Positions 6,824 to 13,707 of a stretch of 14,705 bases of DNA are shown piece by piece (the stretch's first letter is position 1; the number at the start of each line of letters is the position of its first letter). A program made the translations under genes and the position numbers. The DNA lies in the NCBI GenBank assembly GCA_025656435.1, contig JAHXHT010000030.1:1-14705 (forward strand), written 5' to 3'. The notes under the pieces were generated by a model. That model was not told the DNA's origin. It ran no database searches and worked only from the letters and a program-made list of their open reading frames with translations. This stretch comes from Candidatus Thiodiazotropha sp. (ex Gloverina cf. vestifex) (GTDB lineage Bacteria; Pseudomonadota; Gammaproteobacteria; Chromatiales; Chromatiaceae).

Positions 6824-8812
6824 TCAGGCAGAAACCTCGTTGATCGCTGCAGCCACATTCTCAGCCGTAAAGCCGAACGCTTTGAACAGTTCACCTGCCG
6901 GCGCAGACTCACCAAAATGGTTGATACCGATCACCTTGCCATTGAGGCCGGCATACTTATACCAACTATCGGTCACGGCCGCTTCAACAACGACACGCGC
7001 AGTCACATTCGAAGGCAACACGGACTCTTTGTAGGCAGCATCCTGCTCATCGAAGGCCTTGGTGTTGGGCATGGAGACAACACGCACTTTTTTGTTTGAA
7101 TCAGCGGCAGCCTTCACAGCAAGGTCCACTTCGGAACCGGTCGCGATGACAATCGCATCCGGAGTGCCGTCACAATCGACGATGATATAACCGCCCTTGG
7201 CGATATTGGCAATCTGCTCATCCGTACGCGCCTGATGGGCGAGGCCCTGGCGAGAGAAGATCAGGCAGGTGGGACCATCGGATTTCTCTACGGCTGCTTT
7301 CCAGGCAACGGCTGTCTCGACCGCGTCACAGGGACGCCAGACATCCATATTCGGGATCATGCGCAGGGTGGGGATCTGCTCCACAGGCTGATGGGTCGGA
7401 CCATCCTCACCCAGACCGATAGAGTCATGGGTATAGACGAAAATCGACTGCAGCTTCATCAAGGACGCCATACGCAATGCATTACGCGCATATTCGGAAA
7501 ACATCAGGAAGGTACCACCGTAAGGTATGAAGCCACCATGCAGTGAGGCACCATTCATAATGGCAGACATACCAAATTCACGTACACCGTAGGAGAGATA
7601 GTTACCGTCCGCATTGCCATCGGTAATCGATTTTGATCCCGACCAGGTGGTCAGGTTGGATGGCGACAAATCGGCCGAACCACCGAGGAATTCAGGCAGC
7701 AGGGGACCATAACCGTTGAGTGCGTTCTGGGAGGCCTTACGGGTAGCCGGAGATTCGGCCTTGGCATTGACCTCTGCAATGAACTTGGCTGACCCTTCAG
7801 CCCAATTAGCCGGTAGTTCACCCGCCATGCGTCGTTTGAATTCTGCTGCGAGTTCTGGAAAAGCAGCTTCATAAGCAGCAAATTTGTCATTCCAGCCGCT
7901 CTCTGCGTCAGTGCCAGCAGCCTTAGCATCCCAACCGGCGTAGATGTCGCCAGGAATTACGAAAGGCTCATGGGCCCAACCCAGCTGTTCGCGGGTTGCG
8001 GTAATCTCTTCAGCACCCAGCGGAGCGCCATGACAATCATGGCTGCCGGCCAGATTCGGCGATCCAAAACCGATGGTGGTCTTGCAGCAGATCAGGCTCG
8101 GCTTGTTGCCCTCGGCCTTGGCTGCTTCGATCGCCTGATTGATGGCATCACCGTCATGGCCGTCAACATCACGAATCACCTGCCAGCCGTAAGCTTCGAA
8201 ACGGGCCGGGGTGTTATCGGTAAACCAACCCTCTGTCTCACCGTCGATACTGATGCCGTTGTCATCCCAGAAGGCGATCAACTTACCCAGACCCAGGGTG
8301 CCCGCAAAGGAGCAGGCTTCATGGGAGATACCCTCCATCATGCAGCCGTCACCCAGGAAGGCATAGGTATTGTGATCAACCACTTCGTGACCTGGCTTAT
8401 TGAATTGAGCCGCAAGGGTCTTTTCCGCCAAAGCCATGCCGACACCATTGGTAATACCCTGGCCCAAAGGACCGGTGGTGGTCTCAACACCAGGCGCATA
8501 ACCGTACTCGGGATGGCCCGGGGTCTTGGAATGCAACTGGCGGAAGCTCTTCAGGTCGTCGATGGACAGTTCGTAACCTGTCAGGTGCAACAACGAATAG
8601 ATCAGCATGGAGCCATGACCGTTGGAGAGAACGAAACGGTCTCTATCTGCCCAGTCCGGGTTAGCCGGGTTGTGCTTCATGTGGCTGTTCCACAGTACCT
8701 CTGCGATATCGGCCATACCCATGGGCGCACCCGGGTGGCCTGAATTGGCTTTCTGTACCGCATCCATACTCAGCGCACGAATGGCATTGGCAAGTTCTCT
8801 GCGTGAGGACAT
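6824..8812 (-). CDS. tkt: Transketolase
   Basis: Thiamine-diphosphate enzyme that moves two-carbon ketol units between sugar phosphates in the non-oxidative pentose phosphate pathway and the Calvin cycle. The 662-aa length matches bacterial TktA/CbbT. Visible features in order: SGHPGAPMGMA with H26; SNGHGSML with H66; the ThDP motif GDGCMMEGISHEA (G154-D155-G156) running to WDDNGISID (N185); DCHGAPLG with H261; YGVREFGMSA with the catalytic E412; the pyrimidine-domain THDSIGLGEDGPTHQP (H462, H474); and the C-terminal domain ending GFTAENVAAAI. The start ATG at 8812 has a very strong SD, AGGAGGGG, at 8816-8823. It is the first gene of the minus-strand block, with a roughly 300-nt leader/promoter region upstream. 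Confidence 0.97.
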   Translation of the reverse strand: MSSRRELANAIRALSMDAVQKANSGHPGAPMGMADIAEVLWNSHMKHNPANPDWADRDRFVLSNGHGSMLIYSLLHLTGYELSIDDLKSFRQLHSKTPGHPEYGYAPGVETTTGPLGQGITNGVGMALAEKTLAAQFNKPGHEVVDHNTYAFLGDGCMMEGISHEACSFAGTLGLGKLIAFWDDNGISIDGETEGWFTDNTPARFEAYGWQVIRDVDGHDGDAINQAIEAAKAEGNKPSLICCKTTIGFGSPNLAGSHDCHGAPLGAEEITATREQLGWAHEPFVIPGDIYAGWDAKAAGTDAESGWNDKFAAYEAAFPELAAEFKRRMAGELPANWAEGSAKFIAEVNAKAESPATRKASQNALNGYGPLLPEFLGGSADLSPSNLTTWSGSKSITDGNADGNYLSYGVREFGMSAIMNGASLHGGFIPYGGTFLMFSEYARNALRMASLMKLQSIFVYTHDSIGLGEDGPTHQPVEQIPTLRMIPNMDVWRPCDAVETAVAWKAAVEKSDGPTCLIFSRQGLAHQARTDEQIANIAKGGYIIVDCDGTPDAIVIATGSEVDLAVKAAADSNKKVRVVSMPNTKAFDEQDAAYKESVLPSNVTARVVVEAAVTDSWYKYAGLNGKVIGINHFGESAPAGELFKAFGFTAENVAAAINEVSA

Positions 8813-9110
8813 TGGCCCCTCCTGAATTTTAATGACTAATTTCTGTTCTGAATCAGGTTAAACTTTTTGCGCGGCGGTAGACCGCCGAATTCTTCTCTGC
8901 AAATTCCCCATTGCTGTGAGTAGGTTGATCCACTGACGCTGATTGTTCTTTGTTAACCCCAAGTCGCACCGTGCATCCCTGACGGACAAAGGTGGACTAT
9001 TCTGACCTAAGGGATAGAGCCGGGCAAAATAGCTGCCTTTATGGGGGCAATAAGCTAGCTTGATGGAAAATCCTAATATCCTAATAAACTAAATACTTTC
9101 AGTGGCTTGG
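8813..9110 (-). promoter_or_regulatory. Upstream region of tkt; no gene found
   Basis: About 298 nt between tkt and the thioredoxin-fold gene hold no plausible coding frame. It should contain the promoter and leader of the tkt-gap-pgk-pyk-fba block. Visible structures are a perfect stem CGGCGGT (8872-8878) with ACCGCCG (8881-8887), about 60 nt upstream of the tkt start; a weaker stem TAGC-TGCC (9030-9037) with GGCA (9046-9049) and GCTA (9054-9057); and a perfect tandem repeat of TCCTAATA at 9071-9078 and 9079-9086, just after the stop of the neighbouring gene. I could not assign a convincing sigma-70 promoter or a CbbR (LysR-type) operator. Confidence 0.5.
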
Positions 9111-9665
9111 TCATTCCCGCCACTTGATGGAACAACCCATACTGGGAATCTGTTCCCGCGGACCATGACCGGTTTCCGCCACTTGCTTCATAGCCTCGAA
9201 GAGATCTCGACGTACATCCGGGCCTGCCGTCTGCTTGCGACTCTCATCCAATCTGCCCCGATACTGCAATTTCGAATCAGCATTGTAACCGAAGAAATCC
9301 GGTGTACAGACTGCGCCATACGCCTTGGCGATATCTTGGGTTTCGTCCAGCAGATAGGGGAACGGATACCCATGCTGCACGGCAACCTGCTGCATATTCT
9401 CGAATGAATCCTCAGGATACTCATGGGGATCATTCGACATGATGGCCACGGCATTGACGCCCAATGGCATCAGCTCACGCACGTCCCGGACAATACGCTG
9501 CTGTACTGCCTTCACGTAGGGGCAGTGATTGCAGATGAACATCACCAACAACCCCTTCTCGCCCATGCAATCCTCAAGCGACCAAACTCGGCCATCGACG
9601 CCTGGAAGCGAAAAATCCGGCGCGGGTAGATCAAAGTCACAGATCGGAGTCTCAAGCGATACCAT
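9111..9665 (-). CDS. Thioredoxin-fold (AhpC/TSA-like) redoxin, CxxC type
   Basis: A 184-aa cytosolic protein with an AhpC/TSA-redoxin fold: the N-terminal strand region FDLPAPDFSLPGVDG, the active-site segment FICNHCPYVKA with C45-x-x-C48, the cis-proline loop VCTPDFFGY preceded by C120, and a conserved ending PSMGCSIKW with C178. No signal peptide or lipobox is seen, so it is probably a cytosolic thiol oxidoreductase or peroxiredoxin-like protein; the substrate is unknown. The frame opens at a TTG (9680), but the ATG at 9665 is preferred: it is preceded by purine-rich GAAAGAGAT and directly begins the conserved part. It is divergent from metK and codirectional with the tkt block, but 298 nt away from it, so it is probably not in that operon. 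Confidence 0.88.
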   Translation of the reverse strand: MVSLETPICDFDLPAPDFSLPGVDGRVWSLEDCMGEKGLLVMFICNHCPYVKAVQQRIVRDVRELMPLGVNAVAIMSNDPHEYPEDSFENMQQVAVQHGYPFPYLLDETQDIAKAYGAVCTPDFFGYNADSKLQYRGRLDESRKQTAGPDVRRDLFEAMKQVAETGHGPREQIPSMGCSIKWRE

Positions 9666-9820
9666 TATTATCTCTTTCAATACATTGCATTGATTAAGGG
9701 TGGGGCATTATGCAAAAAGCAGACTGATGTGTAAAATCGCGTTTTCTTCATGCGTCTGAGCCAAGCCCGCTGGACCGGCCAGACACAGCCTCTATAAATT
9801 ACACAAAACCAGGATATTTG
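9666..9820. promoter_or_regulatory. Divergent promoter region with a metK leader hairpin
   Basis: This 155-nt gap must hold the promoters of metK (plus) and the redoxin gene (minus). For metK a loose candidate is TTGCAT near 9684 with TATGCA about 18 nt later; confidence in it is low. A stem GTCTG (9754-9758) with CAGAC (9780-9784), a bulged A and then GCC (9760-9762) with GGC (9777-9779) would form in the metK 5' leader. It does not match a SAM riboswitch class that I recognise. Confidence 0.4.
9811..9814 (+). promoter_or_regulatory. Ribosome binding site of metK
   Basis: AGGA lies 6 nt before the ATG at 9821. The codon just upstream is a TTG at 9818, which could be called as the start, but the SD spacing and the family N-terminus (short, then YIFTSESVSEGHPDK) favour 9821. 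Confidence 0.7.
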
Positions 9821-11005
9821 ATGGCAAGCGAATACATTTTCACCTCGGAATCCGTTTCCGAGGGTCACCCCGACAAGGTTGCGGACCAGATCTCGGATGC
9901 GATGCTTGACGCCATCCTTAACCAGGATCCACATCCTGAGAAAGCGCGCGTTGCCTGTGAAACCCTGATCAAAACAGAAGCGGTGATCGTTGCCGGTGAA
10001 ATCTCCACTGAAGCATGGATCGATCTCGATGAGCTGGTACGCGGCGTGGTCTGCGATATCGGCTATACCAGCTCGGATGTCGGCTTCGACGGCTCGACCT
10101 GTGCCGTCATGTCGCTGATCGGCAAGCAGTCTGGCGATATCGCTCAGGGTGTCGACAGAAAAGCACCTGAGGAGCAAGGAGCCGGCGACCAAGGCATGAT
10201 GTTCGGTTACGCCACCAACGAAACCGACGTCCTGATGCCCGCGCCGATTACCTATGCCCAGCGCCTGGTGCAACGGCAGTCGGAGATCCGTAAGTCTGGT
10301 GTATTGCCATGGCTGCGTCCCGACGCCAAGAGTCAGGTGACGCTGCAATACGAAGACGGTCAGGTGACCGGCATCGGGGCAGTGGTCCTCTCCACCCAGC
10401 ACGATCCCGATATCGACTACAAACACCTGCGTGAGGCGGTGATGGAGAACATTATTCAGCCTATACTGCCCGAAGCCTGGCTGGATAAGTGCCCACAGGA
10501 CAAGATTCACATCAATCCCACTGGCAGCTTTATCATCGGCGGCCCGGTAGGTGACTGCGGTCTGACTGGGCGTAAAATCATCGTCGACACCTACGGCGGC
10601 ATGGCCCGTCACGGCGGTGGCGCTTTCTCCGGCAAGGATCCCTCCAAGGTTGATCGCTCGGCTGCCTATGCGGGCCGCTATGTAGCGAAAAATATTGTTG
10701 CTGCGGGTCTTGCCGATCGCTGTGAAATCCAGATTTCCTACGCCATCGGCGTAGCAGAACCTACTTCCATCATGGTGGAGACATTCGGTACCGGTAAAAT
10801 TGCCGATGAAAAGATAGTCGAACTGGTCCGCAGGCATTTCGACTTACGCCCCTATGGCATCTTGAAGATGCTGGATCTGTTGAATACTGACAGGATCAAG
10901 TACCGAAAGACCGCAGCCTACGGCCATTTCGGCCGTGAAGATGAGGGCTTCACCTGGGAGATGACCGACAAGGCGGAAGCCCTGCGGGAGGATGCCAAGC
11001 TTTGA
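9821..11005 (+). CDS. metK: S-adenosylmethionine synthetase (methionine adenosyltransferase)
   Basis: Makes S-adenosylmethionine from methionine and ATP, releasing phosphate and diphosphate; it is the entry step of the activated-methyl cycle. The 394-aa product is of normal bacterial length. Signatures: FTSESVSEGHPDK with GHPDK at 15-19 (the H16 and D18 Mg/phosphate residues), GAGDQGMMFGYATNET (120-135, the family's first Prosite-type motif), and the P-loop-like GGGAFSGKDPSKVDRS (265-280, the second motif). The C-terminus AYGHFGRE is also typical. No frameshift or missing catalytic segment is seen. It lies 198 nt upstream of ahcY on the same strand; the intervening terminator-like hairpins and riboswitch suggest that ahcY has its own promoter as well. 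Confidence 0.98.
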   Translation: MASEYIFTSESVSEGHPDKVADQISDAMLDAILNQDPHPEKARVACETLIKTEAVIVAGEISTEAWIDLDELVRGVVCDIGYTSSDVGFDGSTCAVMSLIGKQSGDIAQGVDRKAPEEQGAGDQGMMFGYATNETDVLMPAPITYAQRLVQRQSEIRKSGVLPWLRPDAKSQVTLQYEDGQVTGIGAVVLSTQHDPDIDYKHLREAVMENIIQPILPEAWLDKCPQDKIHINPTGSFIIGGPVGDCGLTGRKIIVDTYGGMARHGGGAFSGKDPSKVDRSAAYAGRYVAKNIVAAGLADRCEIQISYAIGVAEPTSIMVETFGTGKIADEKIVELVRRHFDLRPYGILKMLDLLNTDRIKYRKTAAYGHFGREDEGFTWEMTDKAEALREDAKL

Positions 11006-11024
11006 GGTCCTTCGGGCCAATTTT
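11006..11024 (+). terminator. Small hairpin directly after metK
   Basis: GG-CC (11006-11010, with one bulged U) pairs with GGCC (11015-11018) around a UUCG tetraloop, followed by AATTTT. The stem is short, so it is a weak terminator or a 3'-end stabiliser at best. Confidence 0.4.
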
Positions 11025-11025
11025 G

Positions 11026-11094
11026 AATTGTTAATTTTGAATGTTGAATTTTTTTGAATGTACGCTTTGCGTACGTTTATTTTTAATTCAAAAC
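11026..11094. repeat. AT-rich palindromic intergenic element (copy B)
   Basis: The left arm 11026-11050 matches the left arm of the pgk-gap element (5610-5634) at 21 of 25 positions. The right arm, 11079-11094, is a degenerate inverted counterpart; its reverse complement agrees with the element's core at 13 of 16 positions. In the middle is a perfect hairpin, GTACGC (11060-11065), loop TTT, GCGTAC (11069-11074), followed by GTTTATTTTT. The layout (arm, GC hairpin, arm) is the same as in copy A. The central hairpin plus T-rich tail could end metK transcripts, and TTGAAT (11054-11059) with TATTTT (11078-11083), 18 nt apart, could be the ahcY promoter. Confidence 0.7.
11060..11084 (+). terminator. 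Hairpin plus T-rich tail, possible metK terminator
   Basis: A 6-bp perfect stem GTACGC/GCGTAC with a 3-nt loop is followed by GTTTATTTTT. It is the best intrinsic-terminator candidate after metK, and lies inside the palindromic element. It overlaps the spacer of the proposed ahcY promoter, so one sequence may serve both purposes. Confidence 0.5.
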
Positions 11095-11098
11095 TAAT

Positions 11099-11178
11099 CT
11101 TCCCTTCTGAGGAGCGCTGCAACGGATCGTTATCCGCCAGGCTTGGAGGGGAAGCGATTTGTATCAAACCGCGCTCAC
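11099..11178 (+). promoter_or_regulatory. S-adenosylhomocysteine (SAH) riboswitch
   Basis: The sequence GAGGAGCGCTGCAAC...CCAGGCTTGGAGG...GCGCTCACTC fits the SAH riboswitch class known upstream of ahcY in Proteobacteria. Structure readable by eye: P1 CTGAG (11107-11111) with CTTGG (11142-11146), extended by T11106-A11147; P2 CGGAT (11123-11127) with ATCCG (11132-11136), loop CGTT; and the defining pseudoknot GAGCGC (11112-11117) with GCGCTC (11171-11176), a perfect match. The CCAGGCTTGGA block (11137-11147) is the conserved ligand-region strand. In known members SAH binding raises expression of the downstream gene. The ahcY start lies 28 nt beyond the pseudoknot strand, so control by freeing the SD region or by an antiterminator is possible; the mechanism is not decided here. 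Confidence 0.93.
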
Positions 11179-11189
11179 TCACGATATTC

Positions 11190-11194
11190 AGGAG
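11190..11194 (+). promoter_or_regulatory. Ribosome binding site that fixes the ahcY start
   Basis: AGGAG lies 9 nt before the ATG at 11204. An ATG at 11195 abuts the SD and is too close to it; a TTG at 11159 would sit inside the riboswitch. The site therefore supports 11204. Confidence 0.85.
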
Positions 11195-11203
11195 ATGACT
11201 ACC

Positions 11204-12610
11204 ATGAGTGAGTTCAACGATTATAAAGTCGCCGATATCTCTTTGGCCGATTACGGCCGCCGCGAAATTGCCATTGCCGAGACCGAAATGCCCGGTCTGA
11301 TGGCGATTCGCAAAAAGTACGCTGTGCAGCAGCCCCTTAAAGGTGCTCGCATCACCGGCTCCCTGCACATGACGATCCAGACGGCAGTCCTGATCGAGAC
11401 TCTGGTGGCTCTCGGGGCAGAGGTTCGCTGGTGCTCTTGCAACATCTTTTCTACCCAGGATCATGCCGCTGCTGCCATTGCCGCTCAGGGTATCCCGGTC
11501 TATGCCTGGAAAGGCGAATCTCTGGAAAAGTACTGGTGGTGTACCGAACAGGTGCTGAACTGGCCAGAGGGTCAAACACCGAACATGATTCTCGATGATG
11601 GCGGCGATGCCACACTGTTGGTCCATAAGGGTGTTGAATTTGCCAGTGCGGACGCTGTCCCCGTGCCCAAGGATGATGACCCTGAAGAGTGGCAGGTCAT
11701 CCTCGGCGTACTGAAACGCAGTCTGGAAGAGGACCCCAAGCGTTACCACCGCATGGCGGAATCGATCAAAGGCGTCACCGAAGAGACCACTACTGGCGTA
11801 CATCGTCTTTATCAGATGATGGAACAGGGCACACTGCTGTTCCCTGCCATGAACGTCAATGACTCAGTCACCAAATCGAAGTTCGACAACCTCTACGGTT
11901 GCCGTGAATCTCTGGTCGATGGCATCAAACGCGCCACCGATGTGATGATTGCAGGGAAAATCGCCATCGTTGCCGGCTACGGTGATGTGGGCAAGGGATG
12001 CGCACAATCCCTACGCGGACTCGGTGCAACCGTCATGGTTACTGAGATCGACCCCATTTGTGCACTACAGGCAGCGATGGAAGGATATCGCGTGGTGACC
12101 ATGGAAGAGGCCGCTCCCCTCTGCGACATATTCGTCACCACCACCGGCAATTTCAAGATCATCACCCACGACCACATGGCCGCCATGAAGGATCAGACCA
12201 TCGTCTGTAATATCGGCCATTTCGATAATGAGATTGATATCGCCGGTATCCGTCAGTATGAGTGGGAAGAGATCAAACCACAGGTCCATCACGTCATCTT
12301 CCCAGACGGTAAACGGATTATTATGCTGGCAGAGGGACGCCTGGTGAATCTGGGTTGCGCCACCGGTCATCCCAGCTTTGTGATGTCCAACTCCTTCTCC
12401 AACCAGGTCCTGGCGCAGATCGAATTCTACGCTAATCCAGGCAAATATGAGAATAAGGTCTATGTTCTGCCGAAGCATCTTGATGAAGAGGTGGCGCGAC
12501 TCCACCTGGAGAAGATAGGCGCTCATCTGACAACCTTATCCCAGGAACAAGCTGACTATATCGGCGTACCGGTGGAAGGTCCCTACAAACCTGAGCACTA
12601 TCGATACTGA
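11204..12610 (+). CDS. ahcY: Adenosylhomocysteinase (S-adenosylhomocysteine hydrolase)
   Basis: NAD-dependent tetrameric hydrolase that splits S-adenosylhomocysteine into adenosine and homocysteine, removing the inhibitor of methyltransferases. The 468-aa product is the long bacterial form. Visible residues and motifs: H55 in GSLHMTIQTAV, CNIFSTQDHAAAA (80-92), D131 in ILDDGGD, E194 in VTEETTTG, K225 and D229 in TKSKFDN, the NAD-binding GYGDVGKG (258-265), HPSFVMSNSFSNQ, and the C-terminal KPEHYRY. The frame continues upstream to a TTG at 11159, but that codon lies inside the SAH riboswitch, so the start with SD AGGAG at 11204 is taken. The riboswitch upstream means expression should follow cellular SAH. 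MetF, using the homocysteine branch, lies downstream. Confidence 0.98.
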   Translation: MSEFNDYKVADISLADYGRREIAIAETEMPGLMAIRKKYAVQQPLKGARITGSLHMTIQTAVLIETLVALGAEVRWCSCNIFSTQDHAAAAIAAQGIPVYAWKGESLEKYWWCTEQVLNWPEGQTPNMILDDGGDATLLVHKGVEFASADAVPVPKDDDPEEWQVILGVLKRSLEEDPKRYHRMAESIKGVTEETTTGVHRLYQMMEQGTLLFPAMNVNDSVTKSKFDNLYGCRESLVDGIKRATDVMIAGKIAIVAGYGDVGKGCAQSLRGLGATVMVTEIDPICALQAAMEGYRVVTMEEAAPLCDIFVTTTGNFKIITHDHMAAMKDQTIVCNIGHFDNEIDIAGIRQYEWEEIKPQVHHVIFPDGKRIIMLAEGRLVNLGCATGHPSFVMSNSFSNQVLAQIEFYANPGKYENKVYVLPKHLDEEVARLHLEKIGAHLTTLSQEQADYIGVPVEGPYKPEHYRY

Positions 12611-12618
12611 GTATTTGT

Positions 12619-12649
12619 AATAGCGCCCGGTTTATCGGGTGAGACTATT
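12619..12649 (+). terminator. Hairpin after ahcY
   Basis: AATAG (12619-12623) pairs with CTATT (12645-12649), enclosing CCCG (12626-12629) with CGGG (12636-12639). There is an internal loop, and only CTAAAT follows, so termination by this stem alone is uncertain. It starts 8 nt after the ahcY stop. Confidence 0.4.
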
Positions 12650-12672
12650 CTAAATGATGGAAAATCGTTGTT

Positions 12673-12714
12673 CTGCCGTAGGGTGAGGGAGCACAATCCC
12701 TCCCCTGCAGTTTT
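12673..12714 (+). terminator. Rho-independent terminator between ahcY and metF
   Basis: A long stem is built from CTGC (12673-12676) with GCAG (12707-12710), GGG (12681-12683) with CCT (12704-12706), and the perfect GAGGGA (12685-12690) with TCCCTC (12697-12702) around the loop GCACAA, followed by TTTT at 12711-12714. It looks like the terminator of ahcY and would separate metF from the SAH-riboswitch transcript, or act as an attenuator. Confidence 0.7.
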
Positions 12715-12833
12715 CGATTCTCGCGATCACATATTACTATTGCCTCTTTGTACGTGTCGTGAATCGCTTCCACCATTTATTCAGATGATTGAGTTAATTG
12801 CAGACTTAACCTAAAACCCAAGCAGTCAATTTC
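12715..12833 (+). promoter_or_regulatory. Probable metF promoter region
   Basis: This 119-nt stretch between the terminator and metF should hold the metF promoter. A small inverted repeat, GTTAA (12793-12797) and TTAAC (12806-12810), is the only symmetric site seen. No MetJ box pair (AGACGTCT-like) or recognisable MetR site was found, and no clear SD precedes metF. Confidence 0.4.
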
Positions 12834-13682
12834 ATGCACATAGAAACAAATCAGAAGATATTTAGTTTCGAACTCTTCCCGCCTAAGACGGAAAAGGGTT
12901 TTGAAAAGATGCAACAGACGGTTAGCACACTCCAAGCACTCGGGCCTGCTTATTTCTCGGTCACCTATGGGGCTGGTGGTTCTACACAGCAACGGACTTT
13001 CGATACCGTCGACTGGCTATGTTCAGAGAAGATAGTGACGGCTCCTCATCTCTCCTGTATCGGTAGCGATCAGGATGAGATCATTGAGATTCTTGAACAC
13101 TATAAAAGTCAGCGCATCAATCGATTGGTGGCATTGCGCGGCGACCTTCCCTCGGGAGTGGGTCTTGGTGGCTTGGGAGAGCTGAGTAACGCCAATCAAC
13201 TGGTTGAACTTGTGCGCGAAACCTATGGCAACTATTTTCACATCGAAGTAGCCGCCTATCCAGAGGTTCATCCCCAGGCGGTCAATGCAGAAGAGGATCT
13301 GTTTTTTTTCAAACAGAAAGTGAACGCAGGCGCCAACAGTGCGATCACCCAGTATTTCTACAATCCCGATGCCTATTTCCGTTTTGTCGATGATTGCCGG
13401 AGAGTGGATGTCGAAATTCCAATCGTGCCAGGCATCATGCCAATCACAAACTTTATCCAGCTTGCGCGCTTTTCAGATGGTTGTGGCGCAGAGATACCCC
13501 GCTGGCTTAGAAAAAGACTGGAAGGGTTTGGTGATGACCTGGATGCCATTCGTGACTATGGTGCCGAGATTGTGACTCGTCTCTGTGAAAGACTGCTTGA
13601 GGGAGGTGCGCCCGGTCTGCATTTCTATACCATGAATCAGGCAGTACCGACTAAAACTATCTGGCAAAACCTGGGGCTCTGA
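12834..13682 (+). CDS. metF: Methylenetetrahydrofolate reductase (NAD(P)H)
   Basis: FAD enzyme that reduces 5,10-methylene-tetrahydrofolate to 5-methyl-tetrahydrofolate, the methyl donor for remaking methionine from homocysteine. The 282-aa TIM-barrel protein is of the bacterial short form. Motifs: SFELFPPKT (11-19, with the proton-donor-position E13), SVTYGAGGST (42-51), LRGDLP (101-106, D104 in the FAD/folate region), EVAAYPEVHP, QYFYNPDAYFRFVDDCR, PIVPGIMPITNF, and the ending HFYTMNQA. The start ATG at 12834 is bounded by an in-frame stop TAA at 12807-12809, and lacks a clear SD. With metK and ahcY it completes the methyl-cycle set on the plus strand. It converges with the CBS-HEPN-like gene, whose stop codon lies only 14 nt beyond the metF stop. 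Confidence 0.96.
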   Translation: MHIETNQKIFSFELFPPKTEKGFEKMQQTVSTLQALGPAYFSVTYGAGGSTQQRTFDTVDWLCSEKIVTAPHLSCIGSDQDEIIEILEHYKSQRINRLVALRGDLPSGVGLGGLGELSNANQLVELVRETYGNYFHIEVAAYPEVHPQAVNAEEDLFFFKQKVNAGANSAITQYFYNPDAYFRFVDDCRRVDVEIPIVPGIMPITNFIQLARFSDGCGAEIPRWLRKRLEGFGDDLDAIRDYGAEIVTRLCERLLEGGAPGLHFYTMNQAVPTKTIWQNLGL

Positions 13683-13688
13683 CAAATT

Positions 13689-13707
13689 GTGGGGGCTATT
13701 CCTCCAC
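13689..13707. other. Hairpin at the metF / CBS-HEPN convergent junction
   Basis: GTGGGGG (13689-13695) pairs with CCTCCAC (13701-13707), with one G-T pair and a 5-nt loop; it covers the stop codon of the minus-strand gene. No T-run follows, so it is not a typical terminator. The two genes are separated by only 13 nt and their transcripts probably overlap at the 3' ends. Confidence 0.4.

Noticed and set aside
7970..8743. A 257-aa plus-strand open frame inside tkt
   Set aside because: It is a shadow of the transketolase coding sequence; no motif supports it.
9071..9086. Tandem repeat TCCTAATA x2 considered as an operator
   Set aside because: Two 8-nt copies in an AT-rich spacer are easily due to chance, and no regulator is known to bind them.
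9754..9784. metK leader considered as a SAM-II/SAM-V type riboswitch
   Set aside because: The conserved core of those classes was not seen; only a simple stem can be drawn.
9677..10837. A 386-aa minus-strand open frame antisense to metK
   Set aside because: It lies fully opposite the conserved metK sequence, has no family signature, and its composition is that of a reverse-frame shadow of a GC-biased gene.
10844..11803. A 319-aa minus-strand open frame over the metK end, the riboswitch and the ahcY 5' part
   Set aside because: It crosses the SAH riboswitch and two conserved genes on the other strand and has no recognisable domain.
12715..12833. MetJ or MetR boxes upstream of metF
   Set aside because: No tandem AGACGTCT-like sites and no TGAA-N5-TTCA site were found.
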